From NCBI RefSeq assembly GCF_003991355.1, contig NZ_RCSU01000003.1, forward strand, positions 248,001 through 312,000: a stretch of 64,000 nt of DNA. The letters are read 5' to 3'. This DNA is from Pseudoflavitalea rhizosphaerae (GTDB taxonomy: Bacteria; Bacteroidota; Bacteroidia; Chitinophagales; Chitinophagaceae). The notes under the pieces are model-generated. The model did not search any database. It was not told the DNA's origin and saw only the letters and a program-made list of their open reading frames with translations. The stretch's first letter is position 1; every line of letters begins with the position of its first letter. The position numbers and the translations under genes were made by a program. Shown here piece by piece: positions 8,501-17,518 of the stretch.

Positions 8501-10646
8501 GATTCAGGTAACTTACCACACCAAGATGGGTACTGGCAATAAATCCAATTGCGCCACGGTTCCTGGCCAGCACAAATTTCTCCGACAGGGATTCATGTGT
8601 CACCAAACGGCCGGGGGAATTCACAAAGAAGTTCCCGGCATTACAACCATTCACACAAAAGATGGGATATTTTCCCTGGTTGTTATAATTGTAAGGATCA
8701 TCAATATTGAATTCCAGCGTAGTGGAAGATGAGTGACCGAAATAGGTTAGCAAGCTGATACCTTCATTGAAAAGTTTAGTCAGGTGATCGGAAGTGAGTT
8801 GCTCCACGGAATTGGTGCTCACTTTACAAAAGGTAGATACTTTTCCACCGAACAATGTATCTGCGATAATCGATCTGTAAGCGCCCATATAATTACAAAG
8901 GACAGATCCGAGATAGGGTTCACTGGAGCCGGTTACATGCACTACATTCTTCATCCACTCCCTTGCTTCGAGTGTTTGCGGGGCATTTTTCTGAATGGAT
9001 TCGTGTTCCTTCACTTTATTGAGGTAATCCTCAATTTCCACAGGATGTACAACAGAAAGGCGCCCGATGGGGATATTGGCCACAGGGTTGTCTGCGAAGC
9101 CCGCCGCCAGGAGGTTATCTGAACCCGGAGATCCCCAGGTGGGTACCAGGTTCAACCTGTCTGCATTCGCATTGTTTGCGAGTGGAACATAACTGGAGTA
9201 TACCATTCCCCTGCCAATGAGGAATACATATTTCGGAGCTGCACTGAGATGCGTTCTCGCATATTCTATGAAATGCTTTACAGCCTGCGGGTTCTTTCTC
9301 GCTCCAAATCCAAACTGGTCAACCAACTGATCTATATCCGCCACCATTACTTTGAAACTGCCACCGGCTGCAGATTGCCTGTACTGCCGGTAATCTTCCA
9401 CAGGGTTGTTGCCATTTGTACCGTTGAAAAGGATCGAGTTGGAGACGATGAGATAATCCGCATCGGGAACGGCTGTTAAATAGTTAATGAAATCCCTTCT
9501 CTCCAGTGAATTGACCAATGTATAATCCGCCTGATTCACCGTAGCCATCACATAACGGATATCAGTAGCCGAGGCTGGTACTTCAAACCTGAACTTTCCA
9601 CTCACAATCTGAGCGGTGTACCGGATTTTATTGGTAAGGTCGATGAGTACAGGGGTTTGTCCACCAGACTTGAAATTGCTGATCTCCAGCAGCGATGGGC
9701 TGCCTTTGGCCGGCCAGATGAATTCGAAGAATGGCTGGTTGTTGAAATTGAAAAGCCTGGGATAATCGATCTCGAAATAAGATACCACATATCTGTCGCT
9801 GGATACCTGCGACCCGTTTTCCCATCTTACCGCAAAAGTAGCGGGAGTCAGCAGCGAGGTATTGATATTGACAGTTCTTTTGGTATCGTTAAAATAATCC
9901 ATGACGGCTTCATCCACTACAGAACCGTTCACCAGGGCCCTTACAGAACGGGCATTCTGAGCATTGCCAACAGCGCCGTAGGAAAAAGTAGCCTGTGGTC
10001 CTCCCCCTGTGTATGGCTGTAATGAACCGATATTGACGGCGCGTGGAGTAGTTGGAGAAACATCTACAGAAGAGCGGAATTCACCCTGATCATAGGAACT
10101 GAGGTAAACATATTCAGGTAACACTGATGCATAACCGGGATTCCATTTCTGTGTGTAATAGTATCCGAACTTGTACATCAGGTAAGGTTCCGGACCAAGT
10201 GAACTGGAAGCTGCATTATTGGTTCCCTGCACTACCATGTTCGGATTGGGCCCTGCGCCTGCTGTAATGAAATAGGTAGCGCTATCGCCAAGAAGGCTGA
10301 CCTTATCTGTATGCTGAAAAACGGGGTTTCGATAAAATGCTTTATCCTGTTTCCCGTCCATCTTCTCTCCGAAGAAGTCTATATAACCACCAGTTGGTAA
10401 AACGCCGCCAGCGGCAGAGGGCATGAATGGGACCTGCACGCCATTACGCCAGAGTTCCAGGTTTTCAACCGGTACATTTTCCAGGCCTGCAGCTGCGAGA
10501 ACAGTCTGCGGAATACGGAACATTCCGGTTTTGCCGATCCTGAATTTATAATATGGCTGCCCGTATTTTATCCATTCATTGTTGTAAGGTTGTGCGGCCA
10601 GGTTAAAACCCACCAGTACCAACAACAGCGTAAAAAATTTCCTCAT
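5586..10646 (-). CDS. PorU2-like type IX secretion system C25 peptidase (putative sortase)
   Basis: 1686 aa with an N-terminal signal peptide (MRKFFTLLLVLVGFNLAAQ). A gingipain-type C25 domain occupies about residues 395-790. The catalytic histidine is visible in TYFGHSSSTTLEF (about residue 637) and the cysteine in FCVNGCNAGNFF (about 668). Several beta-sandwich regions follow. The last ~100 residues resemble a type A T9SS sorting domain (LLNYPNPFSTST, then NGVYLYRVVTT). PorU cleaves the C-terminal signal of T9SS cargo at the cell surface and attaches the cargo. The neighbouring PorV-like gene, 43 bp downstream of its end on the complementary reading (10690-11796), supports this, since PorU works on a PorV platform. 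A surface C25 protease that is itself T9SS cargo is the alternative. Confidence 0.8.
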   Translation of the reverse strand: MRKFFTLLLVLVGFNLAAQPYNNEWIKYGQPYYKFRIGKTGMFRIPQTVLAAAGLENVPVENLELWRNGVQVPFMPSAAGGVLPTGGYIDFFGEKMDGKQDKAFYRNPVFQHTDKVSLLGDSATYFITAGAGPNPNMVVQGTNNAASSSLGPEPYLMYKFGYYYTQKWNPGYASVLPEYVYLSSYDQGEFRSSVDVSPTTPRAVNIGSLQPYTGGGPQATFSYGAVGNAQNARSVRALVNGSVVDEAVMDYFNDTKRTVNINTSLLTPATFAVRWENGSQVSSDRYVVSYFEIDYPRLFNFNNQPFFEFIWPAKGSPSLLEISNFKSGGQTPVLIDLTNKIRYTAQIVSGKFRFEVPASATDIRYVMATVNQADYTLVNSLERRDFINYLTAVPDADYLIVSNSILFNGTNGNNPVEDYRQYRQSAAGGSFKVMVADIDQLVDQFGFGARKNPQAVKHFIEYARTHLSAAPKYVFLIGRGMVYSSYVPLANNANADRLNLVPTWGSPGSDNLLAAGFADNPVANIPIGRLSVVHPVEIEDYLNKVKEHESIQKNAPQTLEAREWMKNVVHVTGSSEPYLGSVLCNYMGAYRSIIADTLFGGKVSTFCKVSTNSVEQLTSDHLTKLFNEGISLLTYFGHSSSTTLEFNIDDPYNYNNQGKYPIFCVNGCNAGNFFVNSPGRLVTHESLSEKFVLARNRGAIGFIASTHLGVVSYLNLFLTNFYAEICHKDYGKSIGEINRDALRDLFNNSGDYYSRMHAEQITLHGDPAVHMNGSERPDYVMEESGIRVTPTFISVAESTFKLKVRMVNIGKAIKDSIMVEVKRQLPDNTYQIMYREKRRGIMWSDSLSFDVPIVATRDKGRNRIYVTIDSENTTIETDESNNSAFKEFFIYDEEARPAYPFNLGIVHDPSTKFYASTANPFSQLRQYVMEVDTTQLFNSSIKVSRTISASGGVLEFEPGISYLDSTVYYWRVSTVPPPGDNTYQWNDASFTYMAGTNTGFGQDHYFQHQESTPVSMALDPDRTWRFTETQNLIDLYGGVYPWAGGQDRDYAVFINDHPTITSACLGNSIVFNVIDPKTLKPWKNVDDNDNNLFFMGSARANSTCGPGRLYNFEFSYTNKTSRNNMVKFLDYIPDGMWVVARSMDAALPGLLPKNWKTDSTAGNTLYDKLLQFGFTQADTMNVASSYAGIWKKNDPLIAPQWVVSKAGIYDKVTIKTKIMTVDTVGYISSPVLGPAKEWHKVMWRGRSLESPSQDHVGVEVIGINNNGTEVLLYTLNESQQNFDISGMDPETFPYMRLRMRNADSVNANSPWQLRYWNVIYTAVPEGSLSPNLGYSTRDTVEIGEIVNIAMPFKNLTSTKFKDSLLVKVSVIDRNNVPKIIPVPKAKDLSGGDTAMVRLQLDTKEFPGNNTLVLDINPDNAQPEQYHFNNVLFRDFYVKPDYTNPLLDVTFDGVRIINRDIVSSKPHIQIKLKDEARYMLLNDTTIGSVQLKFPDGTTKDYYFDNDTLRFTPATSGANNTATIDFFPQLISQNMSEGDEYELAIKAKDKSGNRAGTLEYRVAFRVISKPMISNLLNYPNPFSTSTAFVFTLTGSEIPTNIKIQILTVTGKIVREITKDELGPLHIGRNITEFKWNGTDQYGQKLANGVYLYRVVTTMNGKKMEKYKSEADNTDKYFNNGYGKMYLMR

Positions 10647-10689
10647 AAAGTTATTTTTCCGGGTTCTCGAATAGGGTCGGAACTTTATA

Positions 10690-11796
10690 TTATTTCTGTT
10701 TTTTCTTGAGGTCCACTTTCAGTGAAAACACGTGAGTATACAAAGGATTGGACTGATTGGCCAGGTTGGTGAAAGCATAATCGATCTGCACATTGCTTAC
10801 CCTGAAGCCTGCACCTGCACCGGGCTGGTAGATCCATATCTTTTTCTGATTGGTTTCGTCGTCATCGTCAAGGGCGCGCTGGAAGTTGTTGATACCGGCA
10901 CGCACGAAGAATACATTACGATAGCCCAGCTCCAGTCCCACACGCGGATCAACACTTACGGCATTGCTGGAGATCACAGTGTTCCTGCGACCATCGAAAG
11001 TAAGATCGAAATTGGCTTCCGTCATGAGTTTGAGGCTCTTGCTGAGGTTGAAAAAATAGGCGCCGCCCAGGATCAGTTTGGGGGCAGTGAGTTCGGTGGA
11101 CTTAACAGGGATCTCGTTATTGGTAACATAGAATACTTCACGCATCTTTTCATTGAGGCTGAAGCTCCAGGCATTGAAAGTTGTGGTAACATCACGCGCC
11201 ATTATGCCGAGGCGCCATTTTTTATCGATGATCTGAACGCCTGCATCGAAGCCGAATCCCCAGGCAGTGGCAAAATCACCCGCTTTCCGGTGGATCACTT
11301 TGGCGTTACCTCCAATATTGATCTCACGATCGCCTTTCATTTTGATAGTTTGGGCCATCGAGAACATGAAAGCATAATCCGCAGAAGAGAATGTTTGGAT
11401 ATTGCTGAAATTGATGGTGCCGTCGGATTCCACCAGGAAGATGGTATTGGGTATATCGTCTACGGCAAACCGAAGAAGTGAGATCCCGATCACCCTTTTA
11501 TTGTCTTTCAATGGAAGTACAAGGGTGCCATAATCGTATTTGCCGATACCCGCGAAGTATTCTGCGTGCATGAGATTGAGCTGTGGATTGTCTTTTACCT
11601 GCACCAGGCCGGCAGGGTTCCAGTATGCAGCAGTTCCATCCGCAACAGATGCTATCTGGGCGCCCCCCATCGAGAGGCCCCTGGCGCCGGCTCCTATATT
11701 GAGGAACTCGTTGGAATATTTTCGGAACTGGGCAAGCACATGTTGGTGCGACAGGACGCAACCTAAAAGGGTAACGACAAAAAGGGTCTTCTTCAT
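10690..11796 (-). CDS. PorV/PorQ-family outer-membrane beta-barrel
   Basis: 368 aa from the ATG at 11796 (MKKTLFVVTLLGC, a signal peptide). An upstream in-frame ATG would add 14 poorly placed residues. The mature start FLNIGAGARGLSMGGAQIA followed by AAYWNPAGL is the hallmark of the PorV/PorQ/FadL-like barrels of the type IX secretion system. The rest alternates short beta strands and ends DLKKKQK. PorV shuttles cargo from the translocon to PorU. The gene lies directly upstream of the PorU2-like gene, with 43 bp between them, so the two probably form one operon and one complex. Whether it is the main PorV or a paralogue cannot be told without the rest of the genome. Confidence 0.82.
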   Translation of the reverse strand: MKKTLFVVTLLGCVLSHQHVLAQFRKYSNEFLNIGAGARGLSMGGAQIASVADGTAAYWNPAGLVQVKDNPQLNLMHAEYFAGIGKYDYGTLVLPLKDNKRVIGISLLRFAVDDIPNTIFLVESDGTINFSNIQTFSSADYAFMFSMAQTIKMKGDREINIGGNAKVIHRKAGDFATAWGFGFDAGVQIIDKKWRLGIMARDVTTTFNAWSFSLNEKMREVFYVTNNEIPVKSTELTAPKLILGGAYFFNLSKSLKLMTEANFDLTFDGRRNTVISSNAVSVDPRVGLELGYRNVFFVRAGINNFQRALDDDDETNQKKIWIYQPGAGAGFRVSNVQIDYAFTNLANQSNPLYTHVFSLKVDLKKKQK

Positions 11797-11975
11797 TGAT
11801 CCAATTTTCGAAATAAGCAATTTCATATAAATGACCACTACATAGGGATATAAGTTGCACCGGCGGTCTACCGGAAAACAACCCTCTTGGCATGGGACTT
11901 CAGGTTGGGTCTAGCGTAGAAAAACGAATTCTATGGCGAAAATATTGCATCTATGGGGAAACTTGCTACAATTCT

Positions 11976-11983
11976 TACATTTG
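11976..11983 (+). promoter_or_regulatory. Candidate -7 box for tyrS
   Basis: TACATTTG matches the Bacteroidota -7 consensus TAnnTTTG exactly and lies about 135 bp before the tyrS start. No good TTG is found at the ideal 19-21 bp upstream, so the call rests on the -7 box alone. The divergent porV-like gene begins at 11796, so this spacer must hold promoters in both directions. Confidence 0.4.
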
Positions 11984-12118
11984 CAATTCATTGATTTTGC
12001 AGCATATTGAACGGATGAGGGTATTATTAGATACGAAAAACCGGCATATCAGGTTTGCTAATCTTTGCCCGGGCCCGCAAAAACTGCTGCTCATGTACTA
12101 AAAGACAACCAATTACAC

Positions 12119-13396
12119 ATGAACTGGATAGAAGATCTTCGCTGGAGAGGCATGATTCAGGATATTATGCCCGGAACCGTTGAACAACTGCAAAAAGAAA
12201 TGACCACAGGATATATCGGCTTCGATCCCACGGCCGACAGTCTGCATATCGGTAGCCTGGTGCCCATCCTTTTACTGGTTCACCTTCAGAAAAATGGACA
12301 TAAGCCTATCGCCCTCGTTGGTGGCGCCACAGGAATGGTTGGCGACCCCACCGGCAAAAGCGAAGAAAGAAATCTCCTGGACGAAGCATCACTCCAGCGA
12401 AATATCGCCGGCGTGCACAAGCAACTGGCAAAGTATCTGAACTTCGACCCCTCCCTTCCCAATGCTGCTGAAATGGCCAATAACTATGATTGGTTCAAAA
12501 ATTTCAGCTTCATCGATTTCCTTCGCGACGTGGGCAAGCATATTACCGTGAATTATATGATGGCGAAAGACAGTGTCCGCAAACGCATCGAGGGAGACAC
12601 TGGTATTTCCTACACTGAATTCGCTTACCAGCTGATGCAGGGATTCGACTTCTATCATCTTTATGTTAAGAAAGGTGTGAAGCTCCAGATGGGCGGCTCC
12701 GACCAATGGGGTAATATCACTACCGGTACAGAGCTCATCCGCCGCAAGGCCGGTGGCGAGGCCTTCGCATTCACCTGTCCGCTGATCACGAAAGCTGATG
12801 GCGGCAAGTTCGGCAAAACAGAATCCGGCAATGTTTGGCTGGACCCCGTTCGTACCTCACCTTATCAGTTCTACCAGTTCTGGTTAAACGCTTCTGATGC
12901 AGATGCGGAGCGCTGGATCAAGATCTTTACATTCCTGGAGCGGCCTTTCATTGAAGCCTTGCTGACCCGTCATGCAGAAAATCCTGGCGCCCGCGAGTTA
13001 CAGAAAACACTCGCCAAAGAAGTGACCAGTTTCGTTCACGGCGAAGAGGAATACAATAAAGCCATTGAGACTACAGAGAAATTATTCGCCAACGCTTCTG
13101 CACCGGCAGAAAGCCTGAGCATTGAAGATATTGAAAGCATGCAGGGCGTTACCCGCTTTGATTATGCATTGTCCAAACTCAATGAAGGGATCGATGTTGT
13201 GAGCTTCCTGGCAGAGACCGGCATCTTCCCCAGCAAGGGCGAAGCCCGCAAAACCGTTCAGGGTGGCGGCGTGAGCGTGAACAGGAAAAAAGTGGAAGAT
13301 ATCGCGATGAAAGTGGATGCCTCCCTCCTGCTGCATGGAAAATATATCCTGGCGCAGAAAGGCAAGAAAAGCTACTATCTCGTGGTAGTTGGTTAA
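12119..13396 (+). CDS. tyrS: Tyrosyl-tRNA synthetase
   Basis: 425 aa from the ATG at 12119 ([15 protein letters not shown]), where homology to TyrS begins. An earlier in-frame ATG at 12065 adds 18 residues without family character. The class I HIGH-type motif is [13 protein letters not shown] (about residues 34-46). The tyrosine pocket contains [12 protein letters not shown] and GGSDQWGNI, and the KMSKS-like loop is KFGKTESGN. The C-terminal ~70 residues form an S4 RNA-binding domain ([19 protein letters not shown]). It charges tRNA-Tyr in the cytoplasm. The gene is monocistronic here and is followed by tRNA-Gln. Confidence 0.97.
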   Translation: MNWIEDLRWRGMIQDIMPGTVEQLQKEMTTGYIGFDPTADSLHIGSLVPILLLVHLQKNGHKPIALVGGATGMVGDPTGKSEERNLLDEASLQRNIAGVHKQLAKYLNFDPSLPNAAEMANNYDWFKNFSFIDFLRDVGKHITVNYMMAKDSVRKRIEGDTGISYTEFAYQLMQGFDFYHLYVKKGVKLQMGGSDQWGNITTGTELIRRKAGGEAFAFTCPLITKADGGKFGKTESGNVWLDPVRTSPYQFYQFWLNASDADAERWIKIFTFLERPFIEALLTRHAENPGARELQKTLAKEVTSFVHGEEEYNKAIETTEKLFANASAPAESLSIEDIESMQGVTRFDYALSKLNEGIDVVSFLAETGIFPSKGEARKTVQGGGVSVNRKKVEDIAMKVDASLLLHGKYILAQKGKKSYYLVVVG

Positions 13397-13426
13397 GCAT
13401 CAATTTTTTAAAAAAGTTTGCGTAAC

Positions 13427-13459
13427 TTTTGGGGGGAATTAAATGAAGCATTACTTTTG
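13427..13459 (+). promoter_or_regulatory. Promoter of tRNA-Gln
   Basis: TTTTG at 13427-13431 and TACTTTTG at 13452-13459 are separated by 20 bp. This is a full match to the Bacteroidota -33/-7 pattern (TTG, TAnnTTTG). Transcription would start near 13466, giving a leader of about 35 nt before the mature tRNA 5' end. Confidence 0.7.
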
Positions 13460-13499
13460 CACTCCTTTCAGCGATGAACATTGAGTTTTAAGCTGAAAT

Positions 13500-13573
13500 T
13501 GCCCGATAGTATAATGGTAGTACGACAGATTTTGGTTCTGTTTGTCTTGGTTCGAATCCAGGTCGGGCAACCA
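13500..13573 (+). tRNA. tRNA-Gln (anticodon TTG), CCA encoded
   Basis: A full cloverleaf can be drawn. The acceptor stem is TGCCCGA/TCGGGCA. The anticodon stem is ACAGA/TCTGT, with loop TTTTGGT and anticodon TTG at 13532-13534. The T arm has loop TTCGAAT closed by CTTGG/CCAGG. The discriminator A is followed by encoded CCA. It reads CAA, and by wobble CAG, glutamine codons. It has its own promoter upstream and a hairpin terminator 3 bp downstream. Confidence 0.95.
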
Positions 13574-13575
13574 AT

Positions 13576-13608
13576 AAAGGACAAGGTTGAAAAATCTTGT
13601 CCTTTTTT
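13576..13608 (+). terminator. Rho-independent terminator after tRNA-Gln
   Basis: The stem AAAGGACAAG pairs with CTTGTCCTTT across a short A-rich loop and ends in a run of T. It begins 3 bp after the tRNA CCA. The convergent hypothetical gene stops at 13607, so the hairpin may serve both directions. Confidence 0.85.
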
Positions 13609-14011
13609 ATTTTCTGCCTGAATGCAGGCCAGTACTGATTTTACCAGCAATCAAGGTTTCTCGGAGCAATTTTGAAATCTTGCGGTTAATAATCGTAGCT
13701 CCAAAACAAATTTCTTCCTCATTCGCCAAGCTTTCTGCAATTCTAAATCTCATCCGAAAAGCTCCAGGTATACTATGAATATGGTTCGAGAAATTGAAAG
13801 GGTAACTGAAATTGTACGAATTCCGGTTTAAACTCATTTGAAAGACTTTTGTGCAAAAAAACGGATGATCTATTAACTTCATTACCCTTTTTATACGAGC
13901 TGGAATTGTTCGAATTAATGCGTTCGATTTAGCTAGGATATCAATAAATATTTCTCTTCTTTTATCTAATCCAACCTTCTCCTGGCTATAGAGCTCAAAA
14001 TCTAATTTCAT
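13607..14011 (-). CDS. Hypothetical protein
   Basis: 134 aa from the ATG at 14011 (MKLDFELYSQEKVGLDKRRE). An in-frame ATG seven codons upstream is the alternative start. I recognise no family. The protein is soluble, with no signal peptide or TM helix. The N-terminal half is basic and helix-prone; the C-terminal part contains IAESLANEEEICFGATI and a basic tail. The region is more AT-rich than tyrS next to it. It converges on tRNA-Gln and stops inside the tRNA terminator. Possibly a lineage-specific or recently gained gene. Confidence 0.45.
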   Translation of the reverse strand: MKLDFELYSQEKVGLDKRREIFIDILAKSNALIRTIPARIKRVMKLIDHPFFCTKVFQMSLNRNSYNFSYPFNFSNHIHSIPGAFRMRFRIAESLANEEEICFGATIINRKISKLLRETLIAGKISTGLHSGRK

Positions 14012-14086
14012 ACTCTTACTGCACCAGAACAATGGTAAGCTGGCGAAACGGAAACGGGATCAGTTCGGCAGGGACCAGTCATTTCT

Positions 14087-14983
14087 TTATTTCCGGATCA
14101 GCTTCCATAAAGACTCTACGGGAACCGTATTTTTCACCACCATTTGTACACCCGCATCCCTGTTGCTGTGCAATAACATCCGCGTATTGGAAACTGTGCC
14201 CACTACATTTCCATATATGTCCATAACAGGACCACCACTGGATCCGGTTGCATAATCCGCCGATATGCACATCATTTCCCGGAAAAATTTCTGTTCGGGC
14301 GCCCCGGCTTCTTCCAGGTATTTATTGGTGACATGGCCCTGCGAAAGGAAATAATGCATGCCCTGCGGATGGCCGAGTACACAGATCTTATCACCCACTT
14401 TTGCCGGCTCACCCAGGGCAAGCGCCGGCAAAAGTTCTCCATTCGTTTCCAGCTGAAGGATGGCCAGATCATCTTTCCTGGAAGACGCCAGTATGGCCTT
14501 CACTGCATAAGTGCGTCCATCAGCCAGCCGCGCAAAAAAACCTTTGGGCTGGTTACCGTCTTTCATGAATGCATAGGTGGCAGCCACATGATAATTGGTG
14601 ACCATTATCCCTTTGGGATCGATGATATAACCCGAAGATTCACTCAGGTGCACGTTGGTGCAGCGCGGGCACAGGTAGGCGCATCCGGTGATCACGGTAG
14701 CCTTTTTCGCATACTCATACAAGTTAGCAGGCTCCATCACCTTCTCAGCAGGCCTGGCCAGTTCTGCCATTACACCCTGCACGCCTGCTTCCAGTGCCTT
14801 CTGTGCTTCGGCAGCCTGGATAGTTGCCCCTTTGGCCAGTATGGAATCGATGGCAGCCAGGTAGTCAGTTGCCATCTTTGCATCGTTGGTGAAAACCTGC
14901 GCTTCCACCCTGCCTGCCATCATCAAAAGCACCAGTATCCACAGGGTATACCAGTTTTGATTTCCGCTCTTATAATGAATCAT
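14087..14983 (-). CDS. Secreted trypsin-like serine protease
   Basis: 298 aa from the ATG at 14983, which gives a clean signal peptide (hydrophobic LWILVLLMMAGRVEA, then Q). Longer starts run into the upstream thioredoxin gene. The chymotrypsin-fold triad is visible: His in VTNYHVAATYAF, Asp in SRKDDLAILQL, Ser in YATGSSGGPVMD. This resembles DegP/HtrA-type protease cores, but no PDZ domain follows. The sequence CAYLCPRCTNVH just before the first strand gives three closely spaced cysteines, which is unusual and may bind metal or form disulfides. It is the last gene of the locus A operon, 25 bp after a thioredoxin-fold gene, so it probably acts in the periplasm or at the surface on material handled by that locus. 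Confidence 0.85.
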   Translation of the reverse strand: MIHYKSGNQNWYTLWILVLLMMAGRVEAQVFTNDAKMATDYLAAIDSILAKGATIQAAEAQKALEAGVQGVMAELARPAEKVMEPANLYEYAKKATVITGCAYLCPRCTNVHLSESSGYIIDPKGIMVTNYHVAATYAFMKDGNQPKGFFARLADGRTYAVKAILASSRKDDLAILQLETNGELLPALALGEPAKVGDKICVLGHPQGMHYFLSQGHVTNKYLEEAGAPEQKFFREMMCISADYATGSSGGPVMDIYGNVVGTVSNTRMLLHSNRDAGVQMVVKNTVPVESLWKLIRK

Positions 14984-15008
14984 TGTTATTGATTGTAGCC
15001 TGAGGCTT

Positions 15009-16100
15009 TTATTTGATTGTTTCCACCTTGTTCTGGTACTGTTTGGCCTCCCGCTCAAAACTCCGGCTGGCCATTCTGAAATATTCCCTGATGGCTTCCT
15101 TTTGCACATCGGTAGCGCCCGCTGCCTTACTGCTGAGAATGCCGTCTGTTATGGCCTTGAAAGATTCTGTGGGCGACAAGTTCCACATGTACCGTTTGTA
15201 ATAATCGATCATTCCATCGAGGTCTTTCCTGGCAACATACAGCGCGATCCTGCACATATGGCTTTCAGGTTTTTGGGGATCCTGTTTCAGCAATGCCATT
15301 GTATAAGCTACATTCTCCACTTCTTCCGGCGTATAATGAATATTGTATTTGGCCCCTGTTTCAGAGGCAACAATGTACATATCCTTCCGGATCTTGTCGA
15401 AGATGATCTGGTTGACCATTTCTGCCCCCACCGCCTGGTCGATACGACCTTTTTCCAGCATCATTTTTCTGAAGAAGGGACTGCCGAATTTCACGGCGCG
15501 CAGCGCCAGGTCCAGGTAAGTAAAACTGAACCGTTCAAAGTCCATCGAGCTGTCATATAACTCCTCCAGAATGGCGGAAGGGTCTCTGCCATTTTCGAAC
15601 AGGGCTTTCGCATAAGGATACCCGTTCATCATCGATTTTTTCTTTTCATAGATGGCTTTCATGCCCGCCATGGAAGTATTGGGGTCCATAGCCGCTTTCA
15701 CTTTTTCTATGAACTCTGCAGTTCCGGCTTTCCCAACGATCCTGTTGATCTCTTCCCCTTTGCTGTCCAGGATCAGGAATGTCGGATATACATTGACGTC
15801 ATACTTTTTCCTGAGCGCTGCGCCCTCCCCTTTTTCCATATCGAATTTCACCGAAACAAAACGGGGGTTGAAAAAATCGCCACATTCCTTCTGCGGAAAA
15901 ACCTCTTTGGCCATCTCCAGGCAAGGCATGCACCAGCTGGTATAACAATCCATAAAGATCAGCCGGGGAGCGCCTGGATCCGAGGCTTTGGCCATGGCCT
16001 GACTCATGGTGAGGTTTTCAAATTTGATACCCTGCGCAATCACCGGAGCATTCCCAAAAACACCTGCTGCTAACAGCGTAAATAATATAAAAGATTTCAT
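15009..16100 (-). CDS. Periplasmic thioredoxin-fold protein (WCMPC)
   Basis: 363 aa with a signal peptide (MKSFILFTLLAAGVFGNAPVIAQ). A thioredoxin-like domain covers about residues 25-140: FMDCYTSWCMPCLEMAKEVF holds the CxxC active site and YPTFLILDSKG the cis-proline. The remaining ~220 residues are helical and of unknown function. Thiol-disulfide exchange in the periplasm is the expected activity. It lies 15 bp after the TlpA-like gene and 25 bp before the protease gene in the locus A operon. The long C-terminal domain may bind a partner or substrate. Confidence 0.85.
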   Translation of the reverse strand: MKSFILFTLLAAGVFGNAPVIAQGIKFENLTMSQAMAKASDPGAPRLIFMDCYTSWCMPCLEMAKEVFPQKECGDFFNPRFVSVKFDMEKGEGAALRKKYDVNVYPTFLILDSKGEEINRIVGKAGTAEFIEKVKAAMDPNTSMAGMKAIYEKKKSMMNGYPYAKALFENGRDPSAILEELYDSSMDFERFSFTYLDLALRAVKFGSPFFRKMMLEKGRIDQAVGAEMVNQIIFDKIRKDMYIVASETGAKYNIHYTPEEVENVAYTMALLKQDPQKPESHMCRIALYVARKDLDGMIDYYKRYMWNLSPTESFKAITDGILSSKAAGATDVQKEAIREYFRMASRSFEREAKQYQNKVETIK

Positions 16101-16115
16101 GACCTGATGATATGT

Positions 16116-17462
16116 TTATAGTTTGGATTGGATCAATTCTTTCAATTTTGGATCAGAAGGCCTGATGGCATCGAACATCACGGTCTTGCCTTCTTTGTCG
16201 AACAGGATGAACCTGGGCACCGAGATCACTTCGTAATCCTTGATGATAACACCTTCATTATTGGAGAATAAATGCAGGCCAGACAATTTTTTGTCTTCCA
16301 CCATCTTTTTCCATTTGTCTTTTTCCGTATCGATAGATACACTGATGAAGGCAACATCTTTTCCTTCAAATGCTTTTTCCAGTTCTTCCAGTGCGGGTTG
16401 CTCCTGGATGCAGGGCCTGCACCAGGTAGCCCATACATCGATCAGCACTACCTTTCCTAACTGATCGGAGAGGCGATGCATTTTACCGTTGGCATCTGGG
16501 TAGGCAAAATCGATCCAATTGCCACCGGGCTCTTTCAGGGATGCTCTTTTTTCAAAGACTTTCATCCTGTCTTGCTGGTCTTTGGTGATCATGTATTTCA
16601 AATTCCTGCCAACAAATCCGGACATCCCCTGGTATTCACCACGGTCCAGTGCCTTGAGTATGAATTCAGCTCTCAAATGATCATTGGAGATCTCCGGGAT
16701 GATGAGATCCTGTGTACTCCCCATTTCTGATTTGTAAATGATGTGATTTACAAAGCCGAGGTTCTGGATGTAATTATACCCGAATGGCAATGTCCACAGC
16801 TGCTGATCCGCAAACTTCTCGGTGTTGAACAAATTCACTATGTAGGCTGGATACTGATCCTTCTTACTGTATTCAAAGGCCCTCATGAACGGCGCCAGCG
16901 CATCCATTCTGAAGCTGTATGGTAACATGTATTTTACATAGCGGTCGAATGCTTTATTGCCGGTTTTGATATTGCCGGTATACTTTTCAGTGGGCGCCAG
17001 CAGTGAGTCCAGTGTACGGTCATAATGGAGTGGTGCAAGATTGCGGGCATCCGCGGAATAGCCGATCCTTCTCAATGGAGCCATCATATCAAACCAGCCG
17101 CTGAAGACCTTGTTCTCTTTGCTGAGCTTTCCCTGGTAGCTGACCAGGCCGCTGTTTGCCTCGATTGTGATGTCTTCGCCTTTGCGCAGGTATACCGGGT
17201 ACAGTTCATCTTCGAAACCGATATAACGGATCTCGTTCAGGTCATTTTTCAACAGGTCTATTTTAAAAGAGTGATCATCTTTTTTCAACATGATCTCCGA
17301 CAACGAAACCACATTGCCCTGCCCGGCCTTAAATAAATAAATACGGTCCGCATACTGCTTTGGTGCAATTTGCCTGATGAATTTTCCTTTGATAATGGCA
17401 TGTTGCGCCTGGGTTGCTGCGGACATAGCCAGCAGCAACATGAAAAAAACTACTCTCTTCAT
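16116..17462 (-). CDS. TlpA-family thiol-disulfide oxidoreductase
   Basis: 448 aa with a signal peptide (MKRVVFFMLLLAMSAATQAQ). The N-terminal ~300 residues are the beta/alpha-rich region common in Bacteroidota TlpA-like proteins encoded in SusCD loci. The C-terminal AhpC/TlpA domain has DVWATWCRPCIQEQPALEEL with the redox CxxC, and SVPRFILFDKEGK with the cis-proline. It is predicted to reduce or exchange disulfides in periplasmic proteins. Its position in an operon with SusC, SusD and a second thioredoxin-fold protein suggests a role in processing what the SusCD pair imports. Confidence 0.88.
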   Translation of the reverse strand: MKRVVFFMLLLAMSAATQAQHAIIKGKFIRQIAPKQYADRIYLFKAGQGNVVSLSEIMLKKDDHSFKIDLLKNDLNEIRYIGFEDELYPVYLRKGEDITIEANSGLVSYQGKLSKENKVFSGWFDMMAPLRRIGYSADARNLAPLHYDRTLDSLLAPTEKYTGNIKTGNKAFDRYVKYMLPYSFRMDALAPFMRAFEYSKKDQYPAYIVNLFNTEKFADQQLWTLPFGYNYIQNLGFVNHIIYKSEMGSTQDLIIPEISNDHLRAEFILKALDRGEYQGMSGFVGRNLKYMITKDQQDRMKVFEKRASLKEPGGNWIDFAYPDANGKMHRLSDQLGKVVLIDVWATWCRPCIQEQPALEELEKAFEGKDVAFISVSIDTEKDKWKKMVEDKKLSGLHLFSNNEGVIIKDYEVISVPRFILFDKEGKTVMFDAIRPSDPKLKELIQSKL

Positions 17463-17518
17463 GGAATTTTTGTATTTGTTAAGTCAGACAATAAACCTTC
17501 AGGCCATGTCAATTTGTT

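Noticed and set aside
10732-11481. 249-codon plus-strand frame
   Set aside because: Antisense to the PorV-like gene, whose barrel sequence is convincing.
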